DNA of 64,000 bases, taken from the NCBI GenBank assembly GCA_902363455.1, contig CABJAC010000001.1, forward strand, positions 1,240,001 through 1,304,000, given 5' to 3'. Below are positions 1 through 9,368 of the stretch, in pieces (position 1 is the stretch's first letter; the number at the start of each line of letters is the position of its first letter). The stretch comes from Caryophanales bacterium. Lineage in GTDB: Bacteria; Bacillota; Bacilli; Exiguobacteriales; Exiguobacteriaceae. Both the position numbers and the translations under genes were made by a program. The notes beneath the pieces are model-generated. The model was not told where the DNA came from, searched no databases, and worked only from the letters and a program-made list of their open reading frames with translations.

Positions 1-592
1 CATCACTCCCCTGATCCGGAATCTGAATGTCGTAGTTGCCTTGCGTCACTTCAACAGCGGCTTCACTGATCCGTTTGATCCGTCGGGTCACGAGCCGGAC
101 GGCAAACCAGGTCAGGAAAAAGGCGACGGCAATCGTCAGACCGATTCCAACCAAGGACGAGTTGCGAATACTTGAGACAAGGTCCTGATCCGGGTTCGGT
201 GTCGCCACCAAGTAACGTTCCCCGACCTGCCGAATATGAAGCGGACGCTCCGAAAAGGTTCCGGCGACAGCCACTTCTCCTTTCTGTCGGAGCGTCTCTG
301 TTTCAGTTTCAGACAGTGAAACCATGGTTTGTAAACGGTCGGCCGAGACTTCCGTCGTCTCGATCACCGATTGTTCGACGTAGCGGCTGGCTGAAGCGAA
401 GGACAGTTCTTGTTCGACCATCAACCGTTCGACGGTACCCGTCCGTTCCGCCAATTGTTGTGCGACGTCTTGGCGGACCGAATCGAATTGGAAAAAGAAC
501 GTCGCCCCGAGCGGAATCAATAACGGCAACAGCAGCAAGCCAAACAAAATAAGGAAAAACCGACCGGAGATCGACTGAAAAAATGGTTTCAT
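1..592 (-). CDS. Sensor histidine kinase, N-terminal part (runs off the window)
   Basis: About 197 residues are visible; the kinase core lies beyond the left edge. A membrane segment (residues about 11-35), an extracytoplasmic region of about 110 residues rich in acidic and Gln residues, a second membrane segment (about 147-166) and the start of a HAMP linker (TRRIKRISEAAVEVTQGNYD) are seen in order, the usual layout of a membrane sensor kinase. Its ATG overlaps the stop of the upstream response regulator by 4 bases, so the two form one operon and most likely one two-component system. The cognate regulator is broken by a stop codon, so the kinase may have lost its normal output. The stimulus cannot be read from the sequence; the neighbouring MacB-like exporter suggests a drug or envelope-stress signal, which is inference. 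Confidence 0.85.
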   Translation of the reverse strand, partial: MKPFFQSISGRFFLILFGLLLLPLLIPLGATFFFQFDSVRQDVAQQLAERTGTVERLMVEQELSFASASRYVEQSVIETTEVSADRLQTMVSLSETETETLRQKGEVAVAGTFSERPLHIRQVGERYLVATPNPDQDLVSSIRNSSLVGIGLTIAVAFFLTWFAVRLVTRRIKRISEAAVEVTQGNYDIQIPDQGSD

Positions 593-1260
593 AACACGAC
601 CCCTTTGTAGCCGAGTCCCCAGACCGTCTCGATCGTAAAGACTTCATACTGATTAAATTTATCCCGTAACCGTTTGATATGGACATCAACCGTCCGGCTG
701 TCACTTTCAACATCATATCCCCAAATCTCATCCATTAACTGTTAGCGTGTGAAAATCTGTTTCGGTTGGGACAACAGACGATAGAGCAATTGAAATTCCT
801 TTTGCGGTAACGTCAGTTCGCCGTCCGGTGTGACGACGGTCGCATCCCGCATCCGTAACGTCAACGTCTTCACAACAAGTTCCTGCGTCGCGACGATTTT
901 GGATCGCCGAAGCAAAGCATGAATCCGTAACAGCCATTCATCCAGTTCGACCGGCTTGACCAGATAATCATCGACTCCGGTCACGAACCCTGCTTCCTTA
1001 TCAGCAAACGTATCGAGGACCGTCAGCATCAAAATCGGCAGATCATACCCGGCTTGCCGCAACGCATGGACGAGTTCGATGCCCGAGACATGCGGCATCA
1101 TGACGTCCGTGACAAGCAGATCGATGTGTTGTTCGTCAAAGCAGGCAAGCGCTTGTGCTCCGTCTGCGGCTTCGATCGTCCGGAATCCTGCCGCACGTAA
1201 GGTCTCACCCAACAGGTACCGGACATGTGGATCATCTTCTGCAATCAGGATGGTAACCAT
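589..1260 (-). pseudogene. OmpR-type response regulator interrupted by an in-frame stop
   Basis: Receiver domain is intact: acidic pocket E8-D9-D10, phospho-acceptor D52 (LLVTDVMMP), T80 and K102. The winged-helix DNA-binding domain begins, but an ochre TAA at 742-744 follows the residues IFTR, exactly where family members have Gln (FTRQQL). Past it the same frame continues with perfect OmpR-type sequence (QLMDEIWGYD, then SRTVDVHIKRLRDK, ending in ETVWGLGYKGVVL) to a TGA that overlaps the kinase start. A single C-to-T change (CAA to TAA) explains it. The truncated 172-residue product lacks the recognition helix and wing. It is either a real loss of function or a sequencing error. The gene follows the MacB-like permease by 12 bases in the same direction. 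Confidence 0.85.
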
Positions 1261-1272
1261 CCCACACCTCCT

Positions 1273-2418
1273 TTACGCATTGCGCAGGGCTTCAATCGGA
1301 TGGAGCAATGACGCTTTTCGAGCGGGCGCGTATCCGAAGACGATCCCGACAAGCATTGAAAAACCGGCTGCAAGGAGCAACGTCCCGACGGAAATCGTAA
1401 ACGTCGTTCCGATCAACAGACTGACGAGATATGCCAGACCGACCCCGACGATGATGCCGATCCCACCACCCATCAAGGATAATAAGATCGACTCGAGTAA
1501 AAATTGGAGCCGAATCGCCCGTGGTCGTGCGCCGAGTGCTTTGCGCAGACCGATTTCCGTCGTCCGCTCCGTGACCGAGACGAGCATCATATTCATGATT
1601 CCGATGCCGCCGACAATCAAGGAAATCGAGGCGATGCCGGTCAACAGCAACGACAACATCGTATTGATTTGATCAATTGAATCAAGAGCTTCATCAAGAC
1701 TGACGATCGTATAGCGGTCTTCCTGTTCATTATAGAATTGATACATTTTCGCGGACAGATCCCGTTTGACGGTCGCGACGTCGGCCGACTCCTCCTTGAA
1801 GACATCGACTTGTTGCACCGTGTCGATGTCAAGCGTCCGCAGTGCCGTCGTATACGGAATCACGATTTCCTCCGAGTCGGCATCACTCACGCCGATGACC
1901 TGATACGTCAAACCGTTCAGGAACAGCGACTGTCCGACCGGTTCCTGTCCCGGAAAAAGTGTCCGGGCAACGGAGGGACTGATGACGGCGACGACGGTTT
2001 CCTGCTCGACATCACTGATTTTGATTTCCCGTCCCTGTGTGACATCGGCCGATTCCTGGTAGTAGATGTGATTGCGGCCGCTGATCGTCACGTCATCGAG
2101 TCGGGCGTCTGCCGACCGCACCGATAATTGAGTCGTCAACGTCGGGGCAATACCGCGTGTCCCGTCGACTTGATTTAACTCTTCCAGTTGTCCTTGGGAT
2201 AATCCTGCTTTTAACGGAGACGCCGTCGTTTGAATCGTCAATTTGTTTGCCCCGAACGTCGAGACTTCGGCATTGATCGAGGCAGTCGCCCCGTTGACGA
2301 TTGAAATCAAGGCGATGATGGAAGCAACACCGATGATGACCCCGAGTGTCGTCAGAAAGGACCGCATTTTATGGTGGACGATATTCGTCCAGGCCATCCG
2401 AAAGGTTTCGCGTATCAT
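1273..2418 (-). CDS. MacB-like FtsX-family ABC transporter permease
   Basis: 381 residues with the MacB/YknZ layout: N-terminal membrane segment (about 17-42, in MRSFLTTLGVIIGVASIIAL), an extracytoplasmic MacB-PCD domain (about 43-255), then three membrane segments in the FtsX domain with the typical sequence TERTTEIGLRKALGARPRAI between the first two. Type VII ABC permeases of this kind do not move substrate across the membrane themselves; they drive an adaptor or release step, typically for peptides, drugs or siderophores. It overlaps the ATPase gene by 4 bases and follows the adaptor gene, so adaptor-ATPase-permease form one complex and operon. The two-component genes lie immediately downstream. 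The substrate is unknown. Confidence 0.9.
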   Translation of the reverse strand: MIRETFRMAWTNIVHHKMRSFLTTLGVIIGVASIIALISIVNGATASINAEVSTFGANKLTIQTTASPLKAGLSQGQLEELNQVDGTRGIAPTLTTQLSVRSADARLDDVTISGRNHIYYQESADVTQGREIKISDVEQETVVAVISPSVARTLFPGQEPVGQSLFLNGLTYQVIGVSDADSEEIVIPYTTALRTLDIDTVQQVDVFKEESADVATVKRDLSAKMYQFYNEQEDRYTIVSLDEALDSIDQINTMLSLLLTGIASISLIVGGIGIMNMMLVSVTERTTEIGLRKALGARPRAIRLQFLLESILLSLMGGGIGIIVGVGLAYLVSLLIGTTFTISVGTLLLAAGFSMLVGIVFGYAPARKASLLHPIEALRNA

Positions 2419-3095
2419 GGATGACTCGCCTCCTGTACCTGTCCGTCTTCAATCCGGACGATTCGTTTCGCCTGTTTCGCAATCGTAATGTCGTGGGTGA
2501 TCATGACGATCGTCTTCCCTTCATCCGCCAACTCGTGAAACAAACCCATGATTTGCTGGCCGGTCTTTTGGTCGAGTGAACCGGTCGGTTCATCCGCCAG
2601 CAGCAGCGTCGGTTTCGTGACAAGTGCCCGGGCAATCGCGACCCGTTGCTGTTGCCCGCCGGACAACTGATGCGGATAGACACTTCCCTTTTCCCCGAGT
2701 CCGACCCGGGTCAGCAAATCGACCGACCGCCGGCGCCGTTCTTTTGGCGAGACGCCCGCATAAATCAGCGGCAGTTCGATGTTCTGCAAAACCGTCAATC
2801 GCGGTAACAATTGGAACTGTTGAAAGATGAAGCCGACTTCCTGATTCCGGATCCGGGCAAGTTCATCTTCAGACAGTTGGCTGACATCCTGGTGTTGCAG
2901 GTGATAGTTGCCGCTTGACGGGATGTCGAGACAACCGATGATGTTCATCAAGGTCGACTTACCGGATCCCGACGGACCGAGGATCGTCACGTATTCCCCG
3001 GCCTCGATCGATAAATCCACATCTTTCAAGACCGTTTGCCGGTTTTCGCCTGCCCCGTAAGCTTTCGTAATCTGTTTCAACTCGACGACGGCCAT
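2415..3095 (-). CDS. ABC transporter ATP-binding protein (MacB/LolD type)
   Basis: 226 residues. Walker [10 protein letters not shown] (40-48), Q-loop in [14 protein letters not shown], signature LSGGQQQ (144-150), Walker B LLLADEP followed by TGSLD, and H-loop MITHD are all intact. The [19 protein letters not shown] stretch is typical of ATPases that pair with FtsX-type permeases. It starts at the base where the adaptor stops and overlaps the permease start by 4 bases, so translation is coupled. It is the cytoplasmic motor of the adjacent MacB-like complex. Confidence 0.93.
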   Translation of the reverse strand: MAVVELKQITKAYGAGENRQTVLKDVDLSIEAGEYVTILGPSGSGKSTLMNIIGCLDIPSSGNYHLQHQDVSQLSEDELARIRNQEVGFIFQQFQLLPRLTVLQNIELPLIYAGVSPKERRRRSVDLLTRVGLGEKGSVYPHQLSGGQQQRVAIARALVTKPTLLLADEPTGSLDQKTGQQIMGLFHELADEGKTIVMITHDITIAKQAKRIVRIEDGQVQEASHP

Positions 3096-3955
3096 TACGA
3101 TGCACCTCCCGGAGGAGTCGGTAACAGACCCGAACTGCCTTGTTCAGTCGGCAACACGACATAGTCATCAACGGACAGACCTTGTTTGATTTCAATGTCT
3201 TGCCCGTCCGTCACTCCGGTCGTGATGAACCGGCGGACGACTTCGCCTTCTTCTTCGACGTAGACGTACGGACGGTCATTTTCCGTATACTCGACGACAT
3301 CGAGTGACAAGACGGCCGCCTCCTTGACCAATTGTTTGTTGATGCGGGCCTCGACGGTCATGCCGACACGCAGTTGGTCCGGCTCATCGATCGTGACGTC
3401 CGCCGTGAAATAAGACAGTCCATTCTCCGTGACCGCTTCTTTACCAACCGCTTCCACTGTACCGTCCACCGTTTCGTCCAAGCCGTTTACACGCAACTCA
3501 ACCGACTGATCTTGTTTGAGGCGATGGATATCCTGTTCATCGACCTTCAGTTGAACGGTCAAATCCCTGTAGTCCGTGATGACGGCGAGTGACGTGTTGG
3601 GTCCGTAGATGGCATTTGGTTCGACATCAAGCTTGGCGATTTCACCCGTGATCGGGGCTTGATACGTTTTGCCACTCACGCTTGAAAACAGAGTGTCCCC
3701 CGCCTTGACTTGTTGTCCGACTTTAACCTCGACCGCCTTGACTTCGACCAGCTCATTACTGACGACCGTACTACGCTTGTCGGCCATGACTTGTCCCGTG
3801 AAATGATAATACGTCTGCAACGTTTTTTGTTTAACTTGCTCCCGTTTTAATCCATCCGCTGACGATTGTTGCCCCAGCACTGCGACACCGGCTGTCCCGA
3901 TCAGCAGGATGACTAGCAATCCGATCCACCATTTTCGTTTTTTTGTCTGCTTCAT
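3095..3955 (-). CDS. Membrane-fusion (HlyD/MacA-like) adaptor protein
   Basis: 286 residues from the ATG at 3955, chosen because GGGAGG lies 8 bases upstream; a longer reading from 4012 has no such site. A lysine-rich start and membrane anchor (about 10-28) lead into a lipoyl/barrel-sandwich region (VKVGQQVKAGDTLFSS and APITGEIAKLDVEPNAIYGP) and a beta-barrel part (VELRVNGLDETVDGTVEAVG, LRVGMTVEARI). This is the YknX/MacA adaptor pattern; the alpha-hairpin is short or missing, as is common in Gram-positive members. First gene of the adaptor-ATPase-permease-regulator-kinase operon, transcribed away from the ATPase at 4121 across a 165-base AT-rich intergenic region. Confidence 0.88.
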   Translation of the reverse strand: MKQTKKRKWWIGLLVILLIGTAGVAVLGQQSSADGLKREQVKQKTLQTYYHFTGQVMADKRSTVVSNELVEVKAVEVKVGQQVKAGDTLFSSVSGKTYQAPITGEIAKLDVEPNAIYGPNTSLAVITDYRDLTVQLKVDEQDIHRLKQDQSVELRVNGLDETVDGTVEAVGKEAVTENGLSYFTADVTIDEPDQLRVGMTVEARINKQLVKEAAVLSLDVVEYTENDRPYVYVEEEGEVVRRFITTGVTDGQDIEIKQGLSVDDYVVLPTEQGSSGLLPTPPGGAS

Positions 3956-4120
3956 CTGTTTGTTCCTCCCTTGTCTTGAATACTCATACTGTAGAAGGAA
4001 GTTATGAACCAATTATGAATTCCGGTGGCGTTTCATCGAGAAAATCTTTTTTCTTCAATAGACAAAATTTTCAAATAATATTACACTTATTTTACCTTAA
4101 TTTGTAAAAGGAGTGGTTTG

Positions 4121-4816
4121 ATGGATATCTTAGTTAAAGACGTTTCGCATACCTTCAGCCAGGCAGGATTACAGAGTGAAGTCTTAAAAGCGTTGACCTG
4201 TCAGTTTTCCGCGAATGACATCACCGCCCTTGTCGGTCCGTCCGGATCAGGGAAATCGACGTTTTTAAGTCTGATCGGCTCGCTCGACCGGCCGACATCG
4301 GGGCAAATCGACTATGACGGACAGGACATCACGAAGTGGAAGAACCGGCAATTGTCGAAGTTCCGGGCGCAGGAAATCGGCTTTGTCTTCCAACAGTTTC
4401 ATCTTTTGCCCGCTTTGACGGTCAAAGAAAATCTGCTCGTTCCCTTACTGAAACAAAAAACCGACTTCAACAAAGAAGACCGGATTGCGGAAATCTTGGA
4501 AAAAGTCGGACTGACAGCGAAACAGGATGCCTTGCCGGCGCAATTGTCCGGCGGGCAACAGCAACGGGTCGCGATCGCTCGAGCCCTGATCAATCAGCCG
4601 CGCTGGATTCTCGCCGACGAGCCGACCGGTAATCTCGACTCCGTCAACGGGGAGATGATCTTTCAACTGTTGCTCGATCTCCATCAAGAAGAACAATGCG
4701 GCATCCTGTTCGTTACGCACGATTTGGCACTCGCGGAGCGGGCGGATCGGATTTTGTTCATGCAGGATGGGCAGATTGTCGAAGATCGGCGGAAGCAGAC
4801 CGTTCGGAGTGTGTGA
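4121..4816 (+). CDS. ABC transporter ATP-binding protein partnering a large FtsX permease
   Basis: 231 residues from the ATG at 4121, 7 bases after AAAGGAG; a TTG just before it is too close to the site. Walker [10 protein letters not shown] (39-47), FVFQQFHLLPALTV, signature LSGGQQQR (142-149), Walker B ILADEPTGNLD and H-loop FVTHD are intact. It belongs to the MacB/LolD/BceA group. The 878-residue permease gene starts 26 bases downstream with its own GAGGAGG site, so the two form a transporter. Two longer paralogues of that permease at 48.6-56.1 kb have no ATPase beside them and could share this one; that is inference. Confidence 0.92.
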   Translation: MDILVKDVSHTFSQAGLQSEVLKALTCQFSANDITALVGPSGSGKSTFLSLIGSLDRPTSGQIDYDGQDITKWKNRQLSKFRAQEIGFVFQQFHLLPALTVKENLLVPLLKQKTDFNKEDRIAEILEKVGLTAKQDALPAQLSGGQQQRVAIARALINQPRWILADEPTGNLDSVNGEMIFQLLLDLHQEEQCGILFVTHDLALAERADRILFMQDGQIVEDRRKQTVRSV

Positions 4817-4842
4817 AAAAATAACAATAGAGGAGGTTCGAA

Positions 4843-7479
4843 ATGTTACGTTTTGTCCTGAATCACTGGCGCCGGCAACGGTTTAAGTTCATTCTGACGC
4901 TTGTCGGAGCGCTCATAATTAGTGCCGGACTCAGTCTGATGTTCAACCTGACCGACTCCAGTCAAGGAACAGTTGAACAGACGTTACAAAAAAAATGGTC
5001 ATCGGCTTATGATATCGTCGTCCGGCCAAAAGGCAGTCAAATGACGACCGAATCTAATAATCTATTGGAACCCAATTATCTAAACGGCATCAACGGCGGG
5101 ATTTCTTTGGATCAATATGAAACCATCAAACAGATGAAAGAAGTTGATATTGCGGCACCGATTGCTGTCATGGGCTATGCCAATACGTTTGTCATGTTCA
5201 AGAAAGCCATGACGTTTCCGAAGGAACCCGGTATTTACCGCTATAAGAGAACGACATACACCGAGACCGGCCTTGGCAAAGAACAGCAATTCGAAGAGCA
5301 GATCCATATTGCTCAAGGAACAAAGATCCAATTACCAGAAAAAGTCCCCTTCTCAACCTCGCCGGTGGACAGCTTTCGGGATGTTTCTGCCGGTAACCCG
5401 GTTCTGATTGTCGCTGTCGATCCGAAAGAGGAAGCCCGACTAGTCGGACTCGATCAAAGCGTCAGTTCTAAAAATAATTCCCGGTATTTTTCAAAGTTGG
5501 ATCAACATGAGTCACCTCGAGGGGCTGACGACAACATCATTCCGGTTCTTGTCAATCCGCATTCCTTTAATAAAGGGACGTATGAATTTACGATTGAAAA
5601 GCTGGATGCCCCTTATAAAACTGAGCAAGATCAACAAAAGCTGGTCCAAGAACTGGTCAAAAAACAGCCGGACGGTGACCGTGTAAATTCTATCCTTCAA
5701 ACGTATCCAGCCAAATTGACGCAACGCCTTGAGATGCCGTCTTCTAAAGTCGAAGAGACATATCTCAAAACATTGTCGGAAGGGACAAACCTCCAGACGT
5801 TTGTTACAGAAGATGCTCCAGGCGCCCAGTTACTGTATAAATCAGGTCCGCTTCAGTTCAAAGAAACCAAAAGTCCATATCCGACGCGCTGGAAAAATGC
5901 TTTTGAAGTCAGCACATCTGCGATTCATTTAAAAAACTGGTACTTTTCGGAGTCGACACATCCTTCAAAAGGATATCGGTCACTTGTCTCGACCGGAAAA
6001 AAAGTTAAAAATCCGACTGAAATGGAAATTCCGTTTAAGTACCCTTACCTCACCTTTAAAGTCGTCGGTCTCTATGATCCGAACAAAATTAAAGTATCAA
6101 AAGATCCGCTTAATGAACTGCCGATGGAAACCTATCGACCGTCATCCGCTGATCTGGTCCTCGATGCGAAAGGTGAGCCGGTTAATCCGTCCAAATCAAT
6201 CGACACGTCCGGTAATCCGGTTGGTTTATTGACGAGTTCACCAAACATCCTGACGACGCTGGACAGTGCGTTTGCCGTCAATGGAAAACAAGCCATCTCG
6301 TCGATTCGCCTCAAAGTCAAGGGCGCAACGACCGTCAGTGAAGAGTCGGAACAACTGCTGCAAGACGTGAAAAAGCAAATTGAGCAGGAAACTGGATTGA
6401 TGGCTACCATCACGAAAGGTTCCTCTCCCCAGCCTGTTGTCACGAAAGTCGTCGATAACGGCAAGACACTCGGTTGGATTGAACAGCCTTGGATTCACAT
6501 AGGCGCCGCCATGACAATCTTCCGCGAGACGAGTGTCGGCTTCTCCGGTGTCATCTTCGCCATGCTTGCCGTTGCGATCGTTTATGTCCTTGCGACAAGT
6601 TACGTCTCGATGCTCGCCCGACGGAAGGAATTTGCCGTCTTGCTCGCACTAGGCTGGCGGACAAAAGACTTGTACCGGATTGTGTTAATTGAAGCCGCGC
6701 TCCTTGCTGGATTTGTCTCGGTCATTGCGTTACTCGTCGAAAGCATCTTCTCGTATGTCCGAAACGAAACGATGAACGGCTGGAGCCTGCTTTGGATCAC
6801 CCTGTTCAGTCTTCTGATTTACTTTGCCGGTGCCGCCTGGTCTGCCTTTACGATCCGGAAAATCTCGCCGTACGAAGCCATCAAGACCGGGGAATATGCG
6901 TCATCGTCCCACGTTAAACTCGGTCTCCGTTCGACCTGGACACTGGCGCTAAAAGAAATCTTTGGCAAGTGGAAACGGAATGCGCTGTCGATTTTATCGA
7001 TTGCCTTGCCGACCGCTCTGTTGACGTTCTTCTTGTTTGTGACATTCCACCTGCAAGGCGTGCTGTATACGTCGTGGCTCGGTCAATTCGTCGCCTTACA
7101 GGTCGGTCCGATGCATTACGTGACGATGGGTGTGGCAATTACGATTGCCATCCTGACGACCGGCGAAATCATGTGGCAAAACGTCACCGACCGGCGGGCG
7201 TCGCTCGCGATTTTAAAAGCAGTCGGTTGGACGAATCGTTCCGTCCGCCAGTTGATTGTGTTAGAAGGGATGCTGATTGGTTTCGTCGCCGGAATCGTCG
7301 GACTGAGCATCTCCTACATCACAATTTATGTCTTGTATGATCTTGTCCCGTGGGATGAGCCGCTCTTGATTGGTGTCTCCCTGCTCCTGCCGATGCTGTT
7401 CGGAACGATTGCTTCGCTCCTGCCGGCGCAAATCGCAGCACGCGTCAATCCCTATCAGGAATTGAAAGATGCAGGATAA
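4843..7479 (+). CDS. Large FtsX-type ABC permease (878 aa) with giant extracytoplasmic domain
   Basis: A cytoplasmic start with NHWRRQRFKF, membrane segment (about 14-36), then about 520 residues outside the membrane, then two FtsX-type blocks (about 560-690 and 710-878), each with the signature after its first helix (ARRKEFAVLLALGWR and TDRRASLAILKAVGW). Topology is predicted from hydrophobicity. The large outer domain carries motifs shared with two paralogues at 48583 and 52362: LLEPNYLNGINGGIS, SKDPLNELPMETY, and a conserved stretch around GWIEQPW. Unlike those, it ends right after the last membrane helix (VNPYQELKDAG). It follows its ATPase gene. The role is probably mechanotransmission on an envelope or extracellular substrate; the substrate is not known. 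Confidence 0.88.
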   Translation: MLRFVLNHWRRQRFKFILTLVGALIISAGLSLMFNLTDSSQGTVEQTLQKKWSSAYDIVVRPKGSQMTTESNNLLEPNYLNGINGGISLDQYETIKQMKEVDIAAPIAVMGYANTFVMFKKAMTFPKEPGIYRYKRTTYTETGLGKEQQFEEQIHIAQGTKIQLPEKVPFSTSPVDSFRDVSAGNPVLIVAVDPKEEARLVGLDQSVSSKNNSRYFSKLDQHESPRGADDNIIPVLVNPHSFNKGTYEFTIEKLDAPYKTEQDQQKLVQELVKKQPDGDRVNSILQTYPAKLTQRLEMPSSKVEETYLKTLSEGTNLQTFVTEDAPGAQLLYKSGPLQFKETKSPYPTRWKNAFEVSTSAIHLKNWYFSESTHPSKGYRSLVSTGKKVKNPTEMEIPFKYPYLTFKVVGLYDPNKIKVSKDPLNELPMETYRPSSADLVLDAKGEPVNPSKSIDTSGNPVGLLTSSPNILTTLDSAFAVNGKQAISSIRLKVKGATTVSEESEQLLQDVKKQIEQETGLMATITKGSSPQPVVTKVVDNGKTLGWIEQPWIHIGAAMTIFRETSVGFSGVIFAMLAVAIVYVLATSYVSMLARRKEFAVLLALGWRTKDLYRIVLIEAALLAGFVSVIALLVESIFSYVRNETMNGWSLLWITLFSLLIYFAGAAWSAFTIRKISPYEAIKTGEYASSSHVKLGLRSTWTLALKEIFGKWKRNALSILSIALPTALLTFFLFVTFHLQGVLYTSWLGQFVALQVGPMHYVTMGVAITIAILTTGEIMWQNVTDRRASLAILKAVGWTNRSVRQLIVLEGMLIGFVAGIVGLSISYITIYVLYDLVPWDEPLLIGVSLLLPMLFGTIASLLPAQIAARVNPYQELKDAG

Positions 7480-7496
7480 TCAGAATCAGTAGACAA

Positions 7497-7537
7497 CCTG
7501 AAGACCGGCTCTCGCCATACGAGGTCCGGTCTTCAGG
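7497..7537. terminator. Hairpin terminator between convergent genes
   Basis: CCTGAAGACCGG (7497-7508) pairs perfectly with CCGGTCTTCAGG (7526-7537). It lies directly after the permease stop and contains the stop codon of the convergent ClC gene, so it can serve both strands. The downstream T-run is poor on either side. Confidence 0.6.
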
Positions 7538-8756
7538 TCGGTCTGGTCGTGTGGTTCGTCAGGCGTGCCGTCCCTTGATGGATGAGCCAGGCAACAACCA
7601 AGATGAACGGGAAGAATTGTAACGGAAATAAAAACAGCAGCAAGGTTGCGGTGACAAACGGCTGTTTGAGGATGATCGTACAACTGGCGGCGACACTGAC
7701 TGCAATCAGCAGGCCCGGTGTATACGGAAAGACGGACGCTAAGGCAAATGCCATCGCTGTACTGGAAAAGACTGCTGGAAAGATTTTTCCGCCCCGCCAC
7801 CCGAACGAAAAACAGACATGGGTCAAAAAGGCTTTCCCTACGGCGATGCTGATTAAGAAGAAGACCGATTGATCGAAGGCAATCCGCGAGAACTCGAGGA
7901 TTTTTTGTTCGCCGGAAAATAAGAAATAGGACGACATGCTGCCGAACAGACCTAAGATCGCGCCGGCTGTCAGAGCCAGCCCCAGTGGATGCGGATAGTT
8001 TCGCGCCACACTGTCCGTCCAGCGGCCAAATAACAAAAACAAGTATCCGAATCCCGTCCCGATCATGATTGCCGGAAGCAGAAAGTACATCACCTCCACC
8101 GTCCAGTTCACTTTTGGTGTACTGATGGAAAATAAGATTTCGTGTGGGAACAGTCGATTCAGTGTCGTAAAGGCGAAAATCCCGCAGGCTGTCGTCAGTG
8201 CATACAACAAGACTTTGATGGATGTACGCTTGAAGTTGGTCCGGTTCACCCCGTCTTCGAGTGCTTCACTGACGCCAATCAACGGCGCGTAAAAAATCGT
8301 CGATAACATCGCTCCGATCCCAAGATCAAGCAACTCTTTTTTCTTCTGCAGGGTCCAGGTCATCCGGTCACCGGGCCACGTCATCAATCCGCCGAGAATG
8401 CTGATCAATGCTGCTTCCGGACCGAGACTTGCTCCGAACGTCAAAACCAGCAAGGCAGCCACGGTATTTTTGACGACTGCGCCTTCATACGCGACCCGGC
8501 CTGTCGTCTTGAATTCCTCAAGCGTCTGATGCATCGTCCGGGGATAGTCGCCGATGTACGTCTGGAACAGACCAATCAACAATCCGCCGAACAGACAAAT
8601 CCAAAACGGATAAAACGGCGTGTCCAGCTGTTCCGGAATCGTCGTCCACGTCACATGAATCAGCAGATTCGACAGTGCCAGAAAGAGCGACGCAAGTGCC
8701 CCGACAATCAGCCCGAGCAGACAACTGTAGAAGACGAATACCAGATTAAAGTTCAT
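7533..8756 (-). CDS. ClC-family chloride channel/transporter
   Basis: 407 residues from the ATG at 8756, 8 bases after AAGGAG; an upstream GTG at 8765 is less well placed. About ten hydrophobic helices. The selectivity-filter helix GASLGPEAAL (108-117) matches the ClC GxxGPE motif, whose Glu is the gating/proton glutamate; a second ClC-like element is FGWRGGKIFPAVF. Members of this group (YfeO-like) are poorly characterised and may act as Cl-/H+ antiporters or fluoride/chloride channels. The stop lies inside the bidirectional terminator. A K+ channel gene is just upstream in the same direction, so the two may be co-transcribed and act together on ion balance. Confidence 0.85.
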   Translation of the reverse strand: MNFNLVFVFYSCLLGLIVGALASLFLALSNLLIHVTWTTIPEQLDTPFYPFWICLFGGLLIGLFQTYIGDYPRTMHQTLEEFKTTGRVAYEGAVVKNTVAALLVLTFGASLGPEAALISILGGLMTWPGDRMTWTLQKKKELLDLGIGAMLSTIFYAPLIGVSEALEDGVNRTNFKRTSIKVLLYALTTACGIFAFTTLNRLFPHEILFSISTPKVNWTVEVMYFLLPAIMIGTGFGYLFLLFGRWTDSVARNYPHPLGLALTAGAILGLFGSMSSYFLFSGEQKILEFSRIAFDQSVFFLISIAVGKAFLTHVCFSFGWRGGKIFPAVFSSTAMAFALASVFPYTPGLLIAVSVAASCTIILKQPFVTATLLLFLFPLQFFPFILVVAWLIHQGTARLTNHTTRPT

Positions 8757-8788
8757 CTGCTTCACTCCTTATTCGCAAATACTGCCCG

Positions 8789-9145
8789 TCACTTGCCGTC
8801 TGGTTTGTTTTTGTTTAAATGAAATTCTTTTAACGCCCGGTTAAAATTCACAATCAGGGCACTGATGACACCGATTCCAAGCAAGACATACCCCATCGTA
8901 AAAATCTTGCCGATCGGCGTGACCGGATGAATATCACCATATCCGACCGTCGTCAGCGTCATGACGGAAAAGTACAGCGCATCCAGATAACTCAGCTGTT
9001 CGACGCTGTGATAAAAAAACATCCCGACCGCCAGCAAAAAGGCGACGGAGAACATGACGGCTTTTTGTTCATCTTGACGAAACAGGATTTTCAGGACGTA
9101 ATACATATTGCGTAACAGAATGAAAAAGGCAATCATCGCATCCAT
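8789..9145 (-). CDS. Two-helix potassium channel
   Basis: 118 residues: two membrane helices (about 28-46 and 83-102) flank a pore loop with the K+ selectivity filter TVGYGD (66-71), in the order of the Ion_trans_2 family. There is no regulatory RCK domain; the C-terminus is a short charged tail (KEFHLNKNKPDGK). The ATG at 9145 lies only 3 bases from GAGGAG; the ATG at 9136 is an alternative. The 32-base gap to the ClC gene suggests an operon. Confidence 0.9.
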   Translation of the reverse strand: MDAMIAFFILLRNMYYVLKILFRQDEQKAVMFSVAFLLAVGMFFYHSVEQLSYLDALYFSVMTLTTVGYGDIHPVTPIGKIFTMGYVLLGIGVISALIVNFNRALKEFHLNKNKPDGK

Positions 9146-9215
9146 CCTCTCCTCACAAGCAGACTTGACACGTGACGACTATCGTTCCTTTACCTTATCT
9201 ATTGAATTACCCGAA

Positions 9216-9250
9216 AAAAGGGAGAACGATTCTTAAATCGTCTCCCTTTA
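9216..9250. terminator. Terminator-like hairpin in a divergent intergenic region
   Basis: AAAGGGAGAACGAT and ATCGTCTCCCTTT form a strong stem with one bulge and a 6-base loop, flanked by A-rich and T-rich tracts. It lies between the starts of the divergent K+ channel and P-loop kinase genes, where no gene ends, so it may be a leader attenuator or the remnant of a lost gene. Confidence 0.4.
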
Positions 9251-9368
9251 CATCCATTCTCTTGTTCGGTTTCCAATCTGTTTGTCCACTCCCTTATTTT
9301 GGACGATAGAATAAGGTAATATGAAGGTTCCTGCAAAACATTCTTCTACCTTAGAGGAGGTCAGAAAC

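Noticed and set aside
309..731. 140-codon minus-strand frame across the regulator-kinase junction
   Set aside because: It is out of frame with both the response regulator tail and the kinase, which are strongly recognisable.
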